Positions 45,201-56,944 are shown, counted from the first letter of the stretch. The stretch: 60,000 nucleotides of DNA from Cryptomeria japonica (GCF_030272615.1 NC_081412.1:541032335-541092334); one strand, 5' to 3'. A program made the numbers and translations. The notes: generated by a model from the letters alone, not told the origin.

Positions 45201-45797
45201 GTTAGCATGTGTAGCTTTGTATCCTAGAATCTTGCTAATGAATCTTACATTTATATCTTTCACATCATTGACTCTCAAGGATCTGCTGTCATGTGTTGCA
45301 CCGGTTAGGATAATCACAGTATCGTTAGAGACCTTCTTTCCTTTTGCTGGTCTGCTATCGGTGGTAGGTAAGCCAGTCACTACCCTAACTACTTCTTTTG
45401 TAATCTTATGGATGGAATCTAGCCAAAAGAACTCTCCATGAACTTTGCTAAGTATAATTCTTATAACTTCCTTGGGAAAATCAGGAATGCTAAGTATTTC
45501 CACAAAACCTAGGGTTTCAATTATCTTGCGTTCCGGTTTCACATTACCATTCTCATCACAAATTATAGTCCTATACATGTTCATTATCTCATTAGCACCA
45601 AGTTCGTCAATATGACAATGTATGTATATCCTAGGGTCTTCAACATAAGCAACTCCTTTGTGTATTTTAGAAAATGCTCCTAGGGTATCATCTTGCTTCA
45701 CAACTTCGGGTATTATCTTAAATACGGGCCGAGGGCATTTAACCACTTCAATTACCATATGGTTTGCAATGAATTTAGGTGCAGAGGAGGAAGCCAT
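42294..45797 (-). pseudogene. 1,168-codon unknown ORF of element D, one frame, six in-frame stops
   Basis: From ATG 45797 (MASSSAPKFIANHMV) to the stop at 42294 the frame never shifts. It is broken only by TAG/TAA near 44892, 44445, 44381, 44040, 43248 and 43005, each one C-to-T change away from a Gln codon. Residues 1-300 look globular, with ETLGFVEILSIPDFP (95-108), KITKEVVRVVTGLP (131-144), DICEWLKDELIDNLKK (223-238) and FRFGNILMCLFLYI (247-260). After the first stop come TRERLSHTIVDKYQKE and PRTIWVTEMGYEADE. A Lys/Arg-rich segment follows, then a long Thr/Glu/Pro-rich region with loose HTEKP-type repeats (43964-43248) and a 227-residue coiled-coil end. Element E has the same protein. No known enzyme motif was seen; function is unknown. 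Confidence 0.8.
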
Positions 45798-46136
45798 TAT
45801 ATAAATACCTGAATCTGCCTTTAGGTTTGAATGCTTGATAGATTTTGCTTCACTTCGTTGTGGATGCCTTCGCTTGGGTTTCTCGCACTCTAGGAAAGTT
45901 GAATGCTTAGTGAGTGAAAAAGAGTGAAAAACACTTTCTTTATAATGTCATTTCCTTCAACTACCATAATAAATGCCTATCGGTTAAGTGAAAACTTAAC
46001 TCATCTGCCAGTAAAGAAGCATTTCATCTTCTTACCATCAACCGAGGGTAAACTAGCATGTTTTTAATTTGTTGCCATACCCCCAAGGGATTTCTTTTCA
46101 GTTAAATGAAGAATCTCCTACCTGTGGAGTGATACT

Positions 46137-47175
46137 CTATTCTACTAGTGAGGGAATAACCTCATTAACATTCTGATCTGTCTTTCCAATCCATTGTTTT
46201 GAAAATTCTTGCTTTACCTCATCAACCTTTTCTTTGCCTTTCAAACTGGGTCCTTTATTTGCCGGTGATTCCTTACTTCTACAAAATTTTGCAATATGTC
46301 CAATCTTGTTACAAGCATAACAAGTCACATTATTTTTCTGAATAGATTTTCCATATCCTATGCCGGTATGTGTTCTGCATTGATTAGATAAGTGTCCAAA
46401 TCTTCCACAAACATAACATCTTACATTCATTCTGCAATTTTCTGAATTGTGACCAATTTTGTTGCTTTTAGAACATTGACCGGTGGGTGCATTAGTGTTC
46501 TGATAGTTTCTAGATCTACACTGATTTTCTCTATGACAATACTTGTTACAGTGAAAGCATTTCCCATTAAATTTGTAAGCATTAGGTTGTCTTATTGGTT
46601 TGCTATGATCATGATTGTTTGCAGTACCAGAGATTTCACCAACTTCAAAGCCAAGTCCATTAGTATCTCCATTAGGTTTCTGATTTTTCAACATATCTTC
46701 TAGTTCTTCTGAACTTTTCTTGAATTTCTCCTTATGTTGATTTGCAGTAGTCAACTCATTTTCTAAGGAATCTTTCTATCTCATGAGTTCAGTTTTATGA
46801 TGTTCCAAGTGAATCAGATCTATCTTCAACATATCATTTTCATGACTGAGTCTTAGATTTTTATTTCCAACATCATTGATTCTCCTAGCCAAGTCATCTT
46901 CATTCTTCTTTCTATCTTCAATGTCTTTACAAAATCTCATAGTCATATCTTGCATCTCGTTCCTCAAGATCATTAAGAGTTTCTTTTTCATCATCATCAC
47001 TCTGTATCTTCTCATGAAGTTCTCTTCTTTTGCTTCTAGCAATAGTAAGATTCTCCTAAAGTCCTTGAATGATTTCCTATGCAGCCTTCAGATCATCTTC
47101 AAGTTTGATATTCTTCAAAGTTTCTGCATCATAATCTGCAAGAGCTATTTCCAATTGCTTTCTCAAGTTATCCAT
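46137..47175 (-). pseudogene. Gag-like protein of element D: coiled coil plus four CCHC zinc knuckles
   Basis: The start at 47175 gives MDNLRKQLEIALADYDAETL, a Leu/Lys/Glu-rich coiled-coil half with stops and a frame change near 47040-46760. The second half (46754-46137) is open for 205 codons. It carries four knuckles: CFHCNKYCHRENQC (Gly replaced by Cys), CSKSNKIGHNSENC (second Cys replaced by Ser), CYVCGRFGHLSNQC and CYACNKIGHIAKFC. No Retrotrans_gag or UBN2 core is recognisable. An RNA-binding, particle-forming role is inferred. Confidence 0.75.
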
Positions 47176-47231
47176 CTATACCAGTGTCAGAATCTCCCTC
47201 AAGTTGTTAGGCTTTTGAAAAAAGAGGACCA

Positions 47232-47244
47232 GGCTCTGATACCA
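47232..47244 (-). other. Primer binding site of element D (tRNA-iMet type)
   Basis: The minus strand reads TGGTATCAGAGCC two bases after the 5' LTR. It is the canonical site for initiator tRNA-Met. Confidence 0.92.
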
Positions 47245-47246
47245 AT

Positions 47247-48003
47247 TGTTAGGATTCCCAAAGATACTAAGAGGGAGGGTGAATCAGTATCTTGGCAGTT
47301 TATAGATTTTCTAATCTTATTAAACAAATTGCATTCCAAAATAGTGTACCAGTAAACCAGAATTAATGCAGTAAATAAGGACAATAAGCACAACATAGAA
47401 AGCAAACCATAACACAAGATTTTTAGCAAGGAAACCCGGTGTGGGAAAAACCTCGGTGGGATTTGTGACCCACAATATTTATTCACTGGCCAATAAATGA
47501 ATATTACTTACAATAGGGGTCTGCACATGCAGGAAGGCCAACTTCCTAAAGCTCACTTCTTAATTATAAAAAGGAAGTCTCACTGACTTGCAAAATGGAT
47601 TATGCAAATCCAATATAATGTACTGCTTCGGTTCAACATCTTCTATGCCAGGTTCAGTACTAATTTAAGCTCACAAAATAACCATAAACCTTACTCCAAA
47701 ATCTGCCTTAATATTCGCATGTTCACATCTACCTCTTACATTCTTACTTACACAAATGATCTATAAGATCTCATACTTATATATGAGTCCTATTACAATT
47801 CGCCTTGTCAACTTACAAAAAGGTATTACAATTAAATACAAAATACAATAATCAAAATCCTGTCGGCTGGGGTGCCGGTAATCATTTTTGGTAAGACCGG
47901 TAAACTATCTGCTGATGCTGGTGCCACAGGATTGCAAGGTTGCCATCAATGGCAATACCTTCAATCACCTACAATTTCTCATTGGAGTGTGCATTTGCCA
48001 ACA
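47247..48003 (-). repeat. 5' LTR of element D
   Basis: It is TGTTAGGATTCCC...GCATTTGCCAACA in plus orientation and collinear with 41314-42094. Both copies share the AACCTCGGTGGGATTTGTGA block. Confidence 0.93.
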
Positions 48004-48008
48004 ATGAT

Positions 48009-48877
48009 TGGGCTAATATGTCGACAATTGGAACAAGAAACCTCCAGCCTTAAAGAACACTTGTACAAGAACCTAGGGACCTTACTCAATTTGAAATAGT
48101 TGGGCACCTAACTCAATTGTGCTAAATTGATACATCAAAACTATTTCCATAAACACCAGTCAATAGATGAAAATTGTAGCATGTAGTTTTTCACACCTTT
48201 TCTCAATCATCCCATTAAATGTGAATTGTACCAACATATCAAATTTCCCTTTCCAACCCGAAACCATTGGACTCTGCAAACCATTCAAGCATTTAATATA
48301 AATGCAACATCTGAAAGCATTTGAGACATTCAAACATTGGAGCACTTGAACTATGCAAACCAATTCTGCATTGAATGTACATGTAACCATTGAAAGCATT
48401 TGAGTCATTCAAACATTGAAACCATTGATATCCTATAACCCTCAAACAATTGAAACCATTGACACATAATAAAGTATTCATATTAGTAGAAACAATCAAT
48501 CATCCCATTACTTGTACGTCACCAATAAATATGTATGCCAATGTCTCTATTACATCAATCAAAATTGAACAATAACTATTATCCAAAATGTCTTCTTAAA
48601 CTTCAATTAAAAAAATGAGGCAAAAAACTTCTTGACACTAAGCCTGATGGCTACGGTGCTACAATAGGTGCCATGTTCTCGTCAACATCAATAGAGTCAC
48701 TGTTAATCAATTCAAGTGGCATTGGGCTACAATATCCAGGGCTGGCATCATACAGTGGCACCCTTGTAATATATTTTGATGTACTAGGAAAAGTAGGCAA
48801 GGGGAAGTAGGTGAATAATTCATTCCTATTGGAAAGTTGGGCAACATTTTGTTAATTAGATCCTTCATAACAAGGTG
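48009..48877. other. Right flank of D with an inverted copy of the minisatellite
   Basis: There is no gene. 48280-48470 has CATTTGAGACATTCAAACATTG-type units, the reverse complement style of the TTTCAATG arrays at 39.5-40.2 kb, including AATGTACATGTAACCATTGA against the 39.9 kb TGTACATTCAATGCTTCAATGG unit. The rest is unremarkable AT-rich DNA. Confidence 0.6.
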
Positions 48878-51180
48878 TTAGTTGGGCAAAGGCATGAACA
48901 AATTGGACTCACTGTTCAACAAGTTCTTTCTTGCCAACTCATGGACCTGCTCTGAGATTTCCCTTTCCTCAGCCTCATGTTCCTTTCTTGCTTTATCTCG
49001 TTGTATTTTTTCAGCCTTTTCCTTCTTCTCTAATTCCTTTAGGCTCTCCTTTTCTTGCCGCAAGATCATCTTCTCCTTTCTCAATAGTGCATTAGTTTCT
49101 TTGGCCAACAAACTTGCTACCTTTTTTGCTTTAATCTACTCTCTCTTTCTTTGTTTCTACTCCCCGTCTTTGCAAACTCGACACCCTTAACAAACTCATC
49201 AGAAGTTATCAAATGCCCTTCCCATGCCAAATGGATGCCAGTTGAAGGCCCCCTACCACTTCTCGAGTTCACAATGTGAACGAGCAACTTTAAGAATTGT
49301 GAAAGTGTATTTTGTTGTTGTGATTGAGGCATCTCACTTACTTGTGACATCAGGCTCTCCTCTTTCACATTATAATCTTTAGTTTCTTCTTGCATGAAAC
49401 TTGCATCATTTATGCTGTTAGAGTCACCACAATCTACATAGTAATGCACCATTTATGGAATGAAACCTTCTGGTGGTGAAGACAAGCTAGATGTCCCCCG
49501 TTCGTCTTCACCTTCCAACTCAACACAAAGATTCACCACCCCTTCCACCACCTAGGATGGAAGGCCAAGAATCTCGTCCAAAGTGTCAACTACATCTTCA
49601 TCAATGTTGGTGGGTGTCTGTTCCATGTCCATTTTTGCAATTGAATTTGTTTAACAGCTGGCTGCAATGTTTTCCGCAACCACTTCTAGGGAGACATGGA
49701 CTTCTAAAAGGCTGAGCATGTTTTGCATTGCTAATACATCTTCCCCATCATTAATGTGGAATGTGGTGTTGGGTTGCATGTCTTGGGTGAGGGCATCGGG
49801 ATTAAGGGGCCATATCCCCCTTTTGAATCCCGTAGTAATGTTTGAAACAGTCAATACCTTGGCCAAAGACTTGTTGCTCAATTCTGCCAGTTCAGGCCTC
49901 CTGATTTCTAGATTGGGGAACCTTGCTATCCATGCGGCTCTTTTATATTTGAAGTATGTTTTGAATGGAGAGAATACACTCACATCGAGTGGCTGCAATT
50001 TGTGAGATGTGTGAGCTGGCAATGCTAGCAAGTCTATGCCCAACATCCTTCCCTCCTAGATGGTTGGCAATACAACATGGCTGTCATGGCCGTCGAATAT
50101 CAATAAGCACCTATTTGTTGGTGATACACCCTCAGGGATGCATCACTTGAAGTAGTGCAACCAACTCATGAATAGTTCCTAGGTCATCCACTCATGTTGT
50201 TGCATTGCCATGCAAGCACCAGGTTTGTATTTACCTAAGTTGTAATTTTGTATATGCCTCTTGCCTTTGAATAGGTAGAACCCTGGAAAGCTTTGTTTGG
50301 AATCATTAACGCAACAAAGAATTTTGATCCACTCATGGCTCTTCAGAAGTATACAAGACACGTTACAACTTCCTTTCCTCGCAAGCAACCTCTTTGCCCC
50401 ATTTCTGTTGGCCAAAACTCCTGTTTCATCACAGTTCCAAATGCAGACAGGACCATATGGATTAGCAACATATGCTTCTAACAATGTCTCATAAAAAGAA
50501 GAAGCAAATGCTGGTCTAAGACACAGTGCCCAGTCTTTGTCAAGGCCTTTGGCCATCCGCAAGCTGAGTTCAAGATGTATGACCTTGAATCCAAACCACC
50601 ATGAGCTGCCACACATGCCATCCTTGAAAGGGGTTGGTCTACCCTCACAAATCTGAGAGACAACTGACTTCAAGTTTATGATTTCAAGGCCATGACCACA
50701 GCCAGCCATGTCTTGGCACCACTGCACAGTCTCCTCTTCTTCTTGATATGCGAGGATGGTTGGTGGACCTTTATTCAACATGGTGGTCAGACCACCCAAA
50801 GATTTTAAAAGTGTTGCAGTTGGGATGCCCCCCTTCCTTGATGCACCACGTATGGACATGTCATTGTCCTCAACATCTCGGAGTGCACCTTCCATGTTAG
50901 TTGTTGACCACAACTTCTGTTGCATTCTTACTTTTCTTGTAGTTGAAGGTGGACTAGGTTGGTCCATCGTGGCCAGGATAGGATGTTCACTTGGATGGTC
51001 TATTGCTGGGGGTATAGGGTATGCCTGGTTCTGAACAAGAGGCGGGGCTTCTGCTTGAACATTGAAAGTGACACCCCTTTTTTCTGAACGCACCCTTGTG
51101 CATGCTGATCTCTTTGAAGCACGATGAGGCATTTTGTCTACACATAAAAACATGAACATGAATGTTACCCATGGAAACAT
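48878..51180 (-). pseudogene. pogo/Tigger-like (DDE_1, CENP-B related) transposase, broken
   Basis: The start may be 51180 or the internal MPHRASKR (about 51132). A basic N-terminal part is followed by a helix-turn-helix-like region, TTNMEGALRDVEDNDMSIRG (near 50900), the psq-type start of pogo proteins, with GIPTATLLKSLGG after it. The catalytic domain has WWFGFKVIHLELSLRMAKGL, then IWNCDETGV (first Asp; normally NxDETG), LLARKGSCNVSC and GFYLFKGKR. LIFDGHDSH (second Asp, about 50100) and LLALPAHTSHKLQPLDVSVF (about 50010) follow. The tail is Glu/Lys-rich coiled coil (49111-48878). About five stops, including those at 50176, 50058 and 49650, interrupt an otherwise continuous gene. Terminal inverted repeats were not found by eye. 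Confidence 0.85.
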
Positions 51181-53858
51181 CGTTTAATTAATATAGGCCA
51201 CCATAACTAATATGAATAAGTTTATGTTAGCCATTCAATCTTTTCTAAATATTAATATCAGCTATACTCTTTTGAATCTCAATACTCTGAGATCGAACCA
51301 ACTAACCATGTCATTTTGTAAATCGATGTGTGCTGATCAGTGGAAATAGTGATGGTTGATATGGAATGAATGTGAAATTACATATTGAATGACAACAAGG
51401 TGCAGCAAGTCAAGGAATCTTGAACATTAGAACTATGGTTCCTATTTATGAAACTGAAATTTTTTAGCAATTGTTTGATTGTTTTGTGTATTGGACACTT
51501 TTTTTATTGTTTTTTGTATTGGACACCTATTCCAATATAGATTCATGGTCGAAACCTTTTGGGTCTTCTAGATGTGGGGGTGTAGCTAGAGTGTGTTCTT
51601 TCCAAAGAATTACTTGACTGAATAGACGGGAAGGGGTGCTTGGCTTCCAATTAGGTTGGATGTATATTTGGTAAAAATCCATAATGGGATTTGTTCATCC
51701 ACTACTGTACGAAGAAAGTGTTGCTAGGACAGGTTTTGAGAGCATTCTCGGACCCGAGGACCATAGTTTTCTAAGAAAAATATATTGATATAGTTGGTTT
51801 GCCATGATTGGAGGATGAGTTTGAATAATTTTGAAAAGAAACAAGATCTTGTGGGGAAGACAAGATCATCATAGGGGTATGGATAGAGAAAGAATTGGTC
51901 AACATGATGAACATGCCTAGATAACAACTCTTGTTGTGCTCAGATTTAGGGATATAGGATGTTAACAGAGCATTTTGTTGGTGGAACAACAAAGTGTGAG
52001 GTGGGGAAATTTTCACAGAGATAGTTTAGGATTTCATAATAAATATCCTATAGAAATAGGGTTTCAACAAGACCTTCACTTGTTAGAATCTTGTGGACCT
52101 TGAGTTCGAATCCTCTAACCTGATTGGAGACTGGAGATTGCTCAACCCTTAGAAATAGCTTCTTCCATGGCCTCTCCATCACCTCGTCCATAATCTGCCT
52201 TGGGGAAAGGGTTATGACATGAGTGTGGCACCATTGTCCCCCTTGGACAAGGGTGTGGCACCCCTATCCCTGCCCTATTTTGGGGTAGGGTCCTTCCTAG
52301 GGTTGCATTGTTGGTTGTGCATCAAGCGAGAAACTCCCTCAATGTCGGCCCATGACAAAATTCAAATCCACTAACATGTATTTAAGGGACATTAATCCTC
52401 TCATTTGAATAAGTTGGAAAGTGGAATTTCAATAAGGTTCTGTTGTATAAGAGATCAAGCATTCAAGAGCATTAAAGCATTAAAGCATTCTTTTCTAGCT
52501 TTGAGCATTATCAAGTCTCCCTTCAAGGCTAGGTGTTGTATTCAAGTCAAGGATTCAACCATTGAAGAGGACATTGATTTCAACATTAATTTCCACACAA
52601 GCACTTCTATCAACATTGCTATCATAACCTCCCTTGAGGTGATTTACAATTTAGTCTTTCATTTACATCTACTGGCAAGTGCTTTCTTTCATTACTTGGT
52701 TAATTCCGAAACTAGGGTTTGACCTAAAGGAAAACCCCCACTCCCAACCCATTTTCATTTCTGTTTTGTGTATAGGTTGCAAGTACATAGTTGTACTTTC
52801 AGATTCGAGCTCCATTTGCAGAGGTGGAAAAACCCTTTTTGTTTCACGGATTTTTCAGAGGACCGTGTACATTCCCGCCACGATCCAGGCAACTTTTCCT
52901 CAAATTCCAAAGGCGACTTTGTCTCGACATATTACTGTCAAATCTAGGTGCACAACTTCATCCCATATTCTGATCTCAAGTTATAATTAGTTCTTTTCCA
53001 CTTTTGCATTACATAATTCAATCAATTCCTTTCTATTTCAAACATGGAAGAGGAGATCAACTTATCATTCCCATTTCATTTAGAATTCAACCTACCATCT
53101 TAGTGTGGAGAGATTGAATCTAGTGAATTATCCTCTCCTCTTCCAAATGTAACATGGTGAAAAGTGTTTGAAGGGTAATCAATAGCGAGACTCTCATCTC
53201 TCTTTGAGAGAAAGGGTAGTTTTCCTCTTGATCTATCATTCACCATTTTTCCACTATTACATTTTTGTGAACCTAATGTCTTACATGTTTTCCTTTGAAC
53301 CAAATTGCATATTTTTCATTTACAAGTTTCCAATTTCTGCAAACTTAGTGGTTAAATTATTAAAAATCCCAATTTTTAATTAAAATTGAACTTATAATTT
53401 GTAAAAATTGTTTGTGGCAATCTTCGATCTGAAAATTGTTTTGTTTGTCAAATTCAATTTCCTCCTTGTCTTGTTCAATTTGCAAATACAATTTACAAAA
53501 TTAAGAGCTTACTAATTTTCAAAAATCATATTGAACTTGTGCAAAAAATAGATTTCCATTTAAGTTTTAGATTTCTGATTGTTCTCAGATTTGTTTCCAA
53601 TCCTACAATTCAAATTTTTTATTTCCCCCCTTTTTCCCAAAATTCAAATTTTAAAATTAAGGGTTAGGTCATAAAACCCTAATTTTTAAATTTAATTGGA
53701 TTTTGTCTGAACTTCAAATCAATACTTGAGGATAATCTTGATTGCATCCTAATATACTTGTCTAGGATAAACTATAAATTGGTTGTTCCATGGCTTGGGA
53801 AATGTCTAGTTTTATGTAGACCATAGTATACATAAAACTCTTTACTGTAGTCTATAAT
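51181..53858. other. Geneless stretch between the transposase and the TPRT insertion
   Basis: No protein family is recognisable; open frames such as 52405-52722 look random. 52223-52262 has a direct repeat of GTGTGGCACC around a palindrome (TTGTCC..GGACAA). 52730-52990 is slightly GC-richer and looks like an untranslated leader of some element. 53340-53720 is AT-rich. Confidence 0.5.
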
Positions 53859-53873
53859 AACATGCTCTACTCA

Positions 53874-55261
53874 AAGTCATTATAGAATATATCACGGTGG
53901 ACAACAAATTTACCAGCGTTTACGACTACCACTTTTCCCTTCTCAATCATTTGCGACACAAGGTAAGGATTTATTTTCCTCACTACCTATTTTTCTCTCT
54001 GAAACATAACATTAAGAAATACTATAAAAGCCCTAGGAAATACCCTATCTTGCATGCAGACCTTATCCTGTTAATCCACAAGCATTTTGCTAAGATTTTG
54101 GTCCCGTCTAACCCCATTTTTTCTTCCAAATCAAAAGGTTAGAATAATGACATAAGTATGTCTGAGGATGACAACAAATGAGACACTAATTGGGAAGAGT
54201 AAGAAACTGCCCCCACTAAGTCCGAGCCAAAGAAACCCTTACAGACCAAGCCCTTGAACAAAAAAGGCTCTAATATGAAAACCCTCACTGGCTTATCTCA
54301 AAAAGCTAAAATCAAAGAGAAAGCCCTTCCTAAGAAAAAATTGGTCTTCTATTCTGAGGAATACATTGAGGACTCTTCCACTACCCCTGACTTTACTGAT
54401 GGGTCCCATTCCTCTCACCCTCAAACTGACAGAGAAAACAAGCCCGAATGCCCTGATTGTCTCAAACCTGAAGACCACTACTTCAAGTCGGACCTAGAAT
54501 TCCTGATGATATTTTGGAAATAGCTAGAAATGGAGTGGTAGACTACTTCAGAATCATCAAGTGGGTTTCTAACAAAATTAAGGACATCAATATTGAAAAT
54601 AGGGATGTTTCTAGTAAGATGGAGGAAATGGAAGCTACCGGGGTGTCTCAGAAGGCTACTAGAGCTTCATGGACTGAAGAAGAGAATATGTCGATGGTTG
54701 AATGCCTTCAAAAAAATGTCGAGCTTATGGATAAGACAAATAAGGATAATGAGAAAAAAGATTAAACATCTGGAAGAGGAAGTCGACAAAATTTGGGTTA
54801 CCATGAATTCCATGATGAAGCAAAGCCACAGAATTGTGAAGAATTCTGCTACTACTATGAACACCTTGGTGGAGAACATGGAAAACACTCAACAGGGGAC
54901 CCTCATTGTGGACCTAGAAGCAGATAAAGACAAAAAATAGAAAGAGGATTTTGACCCTTCCTAGAGGACTAGAGCTAACCTGAAAAGAAAAGTGGATTAT
55001 GTGCCTTAAGACATCCATGAGCTGAAGAAGGTTCCTCAAGAGATGAACAACCTTGAAGAAAAGATTACTAAAACTTTGAAGTCCTTAGGTTAGCTTGGTT
55101 TTTCTGATGTTATTCTTTTGCTTAATTTTGTCGCATTGATGTTGTTCTTTTGTGTCTATTTAGTAGCTTTCCAGTCTTAGTGGACTTTATTTGATATTTT
55201 ATCTTGTCTATAAACTCAGTGGTTTTGGGTCCCTGTAAAACCCATTTTTTCCTTAAGAAAA
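53874..55261 (+). mobile_element. Poly(A)-tailed retroinsertion with a 15-bp target site duplication
   Basis: The 15-mer aacatgctctactca occurs at 53859-53873 and again at 55262-55276. The DNA between ends in CCTTAAGAAAAAA, a short A tail. This is the signature of LINE-type target-primed reverse transcription. The 1.39-kb insert has one protein-coding region close to its 5' end and a 3' untranslated part of about 170 bp with GGTCCCTGTAAAACCC. No RT or endonuclease is present, so it is a 5'-truncated or non-autonomous LINE-like element, or a retrocopy of another transcript. Confidence 0.88.
53897..55091 (+). pseudogene. Unknown protein carried by the TPRT insertion
   Basis: The first open part (81 codons) begins MDNKFTSVYDYHFSLLNHLR, then IYFPHYLFFSLKHNIKKYY and ILHADLILLIHKHFAKIL, helical in look. 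The next parts are KKGSNMKTLTGLSQKAKIKE, an acidic and Ser-rich section (EEYIEDSSTTPDF), CPDCLKPEDHYFKSDLEFL and a coiled-coil end (NVELMDKTNKDN, HLEEEVDKIWVTMNSMMKQ). The layout resembles LINE ORF1-type or gag-type accessory proteins but matches none that I can name. Stops and at least one frameshift (about 54760) break it. Confidence 0.55.
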
Positions 55262-55276
55262 AACATGCTCTACTCA

Positions 55277-55716
55277 TATATTGAATCATAAGACTATAAT
55301 GGGGTGACTTTAAACTTCATATAATCAAACTACTTAAGTAATAAAATTATTTTTCATATAATTTCAAACATACATGAAAGATAACAAATCATTGTACGAG
55401 TCTTGGGGAACAAGACAAGTGTGCTACCTTAAATATAGAAAACAATATTAGAATAATGCACAATATAAAATTCCTATTCTATATCTAGTTGCACCACCAA
55501 TAGGGTAATAAATGATGCAAAATAAACCATATAAGAATAAACAAAATCTCTTATAACAACCTCATGATGTTATGGATATGCTCAAGATTTAATGATGGAG
55601 CAGATGAATATAATTGCATTAGAATTTTGGTAGCATAAATTTTCTTTATATATGATTTTCCCCTCTTGTGTATGTTAGTAGAAGTTAGAGATTTATAGAT
55701 TTCATAAGGATAATTG
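55277..55716. other. Short geneless spacer before element E
   Basis: AT-rich DNA with no recognisable feature. Confidence 0.5.
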
Positions 55717-56942
55717 TGTTGGAATTATGATGCATTTTGTATGACCGGTGAAATGGTTGTCATTGTTGGCAACATCATCTTCGAAGTCTTCACAGTCCAT
55801 CGGTAAAGGAGTAAAGGGTAACCAGTGAAGAACAAGAGTCCTTATTCCTACTAGCAGTGAGTAGACCGGTATACAAGGGTTAAGTGACTAAGCAGTCACT
55901 AGATCGGTATACAAGGGTTAACCAGCTAAGTAGTAAGTAGACTGGTATACAAGAGGTACCTGACTAAGCAGTGAGTAGACTGGTATATAGGAGGTAACCA
56001 GTTAGGCAAAATTGGACTAGTACATAGGTGACAACCGACAATACAAGAGTCTCAACCAACAGACTTAGAAACATCCAGATAACATCCAATTGAAATGACA
56101 GTCTTCCCTTTTCAACCGGCAAGCTTATCGACATGAACGACTATCTTGACCAATATTCGCAGAATTATTTTTGGAGAGTAATTGGAGGCATGATAAGAGA
56201 TTTTTGAATTTGATTTTTGGAGGGAAAGTTAGTGCGAGAATTAAAGGCTAATATATTCACATCTTTCATTCTGATTGTGTGTGTTGTCAATGTGAAAAAG
56301 ATCAGTGTGAATGTAAATAGGGGGAGCATAATAGAGTGCAACAGATAGAGGTTTGAATCGGTGAAGTCGACACCAATTAGAAGAATAGAGCATGCAAAGT
56401 GGATCTATGAGACAGAGGTAGTGTCATAAGACATATCAATCATCTTGGTTGCCTTCTAACAATTGCAGCATTGTAAATCCCTTAACAGGGTGAACCTTAA
56501 CCGGTTCTTTATGTAAAATCTCTTAATTGAGTCACTTCAGATATGAAGTTGTAAAATCCTCTAGCAACGTGAACTTTAACAGGTTCTAAGGTATTCTTAA
56601 CTGGATACCAATCACTTCTAATAGGGTGATTTTTCCAAAAAGAACTGGTTGTAATCTCTTAACAAGGAACTCTTTTTCACTGCAATAAAAGAGATTGTGG
56701 GTTATCCCCACCATGGTTTTCTCCCTCTAAATGAGGGTTTCCATGTATAATTGCTATTATTATGTGATGCTTATTTGTGCATGCAAATCTCTTTTCTTTG
56801 ATGTTCTTTTCTTTCATGATTTATGCAATGTTTAAGTTAATTTGGAAGGATAGTTGCAGACCAGTCAGTTTGAATGTTTGCATTGTGAATAAACTATTTT
56901 GACTAATTCACCCCCCCTCTCAGTCATCGGTTAATACTAACA
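55717..56942 (+). repeat. Probable 5' LTR of element E
   Basis: The end at 56942 (AACA before the PBS) is firm. The start is a guess at TGTTGGAATTATGATG (55717); TGTTGGCAACATC at about 55774 is an alternative. It contains repeated AGTAGACCGGTATACAAG-type units (55861-55990) and a stretch of C just before the end (56911-56917). Confidence 0.55.
55860..55995 (+). repeat. Tandem units GAC(C/T)GGTATACAAG in the LTR of E
   Basis: Four units of about 40 bp with GTAGACCGGTATACAAGGGTTA and variants follow one another (near 55861, 55900, 55937 and 55972). They are in the presumed U3 and may be enhancer-like. Confidence 0.7.
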
Positions 56943-56944
56943 AT

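Larger units (their letters stand above)
41314..48003 (-). mobile_element. Element D: complete 6.7-kb LTR element without pol, minus strand
   Basis: LTRs are 41314-42094 (781 bp) and 47247-48003 (757 bp), and both flanks show atgat (41309-41313 and 48004-48008). The PBS is of tRNA-iMet type and the PPT is AAAGGGGGAGAT. The internal 5.15 kb encodes a coiled-coil/zinc-knuckle gag and one 1,168-codon unknown frame. I find no protease, RT, RNase H or integrase, nor a gap where they are missing. It therefore must have moved with enzymes supplied in trans. Element E at the window end has the same design. The first LTR base pair TG is mutated to TT in the left copy. Confidence 0.93.

Noticed and set aside
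51724-52016. Minus-strand frames of 67 and 81 codons
   Set aside because: They overlap in different frames, are low in information and have no recognisable motif.
52405-52990. Two plus-strand frames of about 105 codons
   Set aside because: No family resemblance, no conserved start context, and composition is like the surrounding non-coding DNA.
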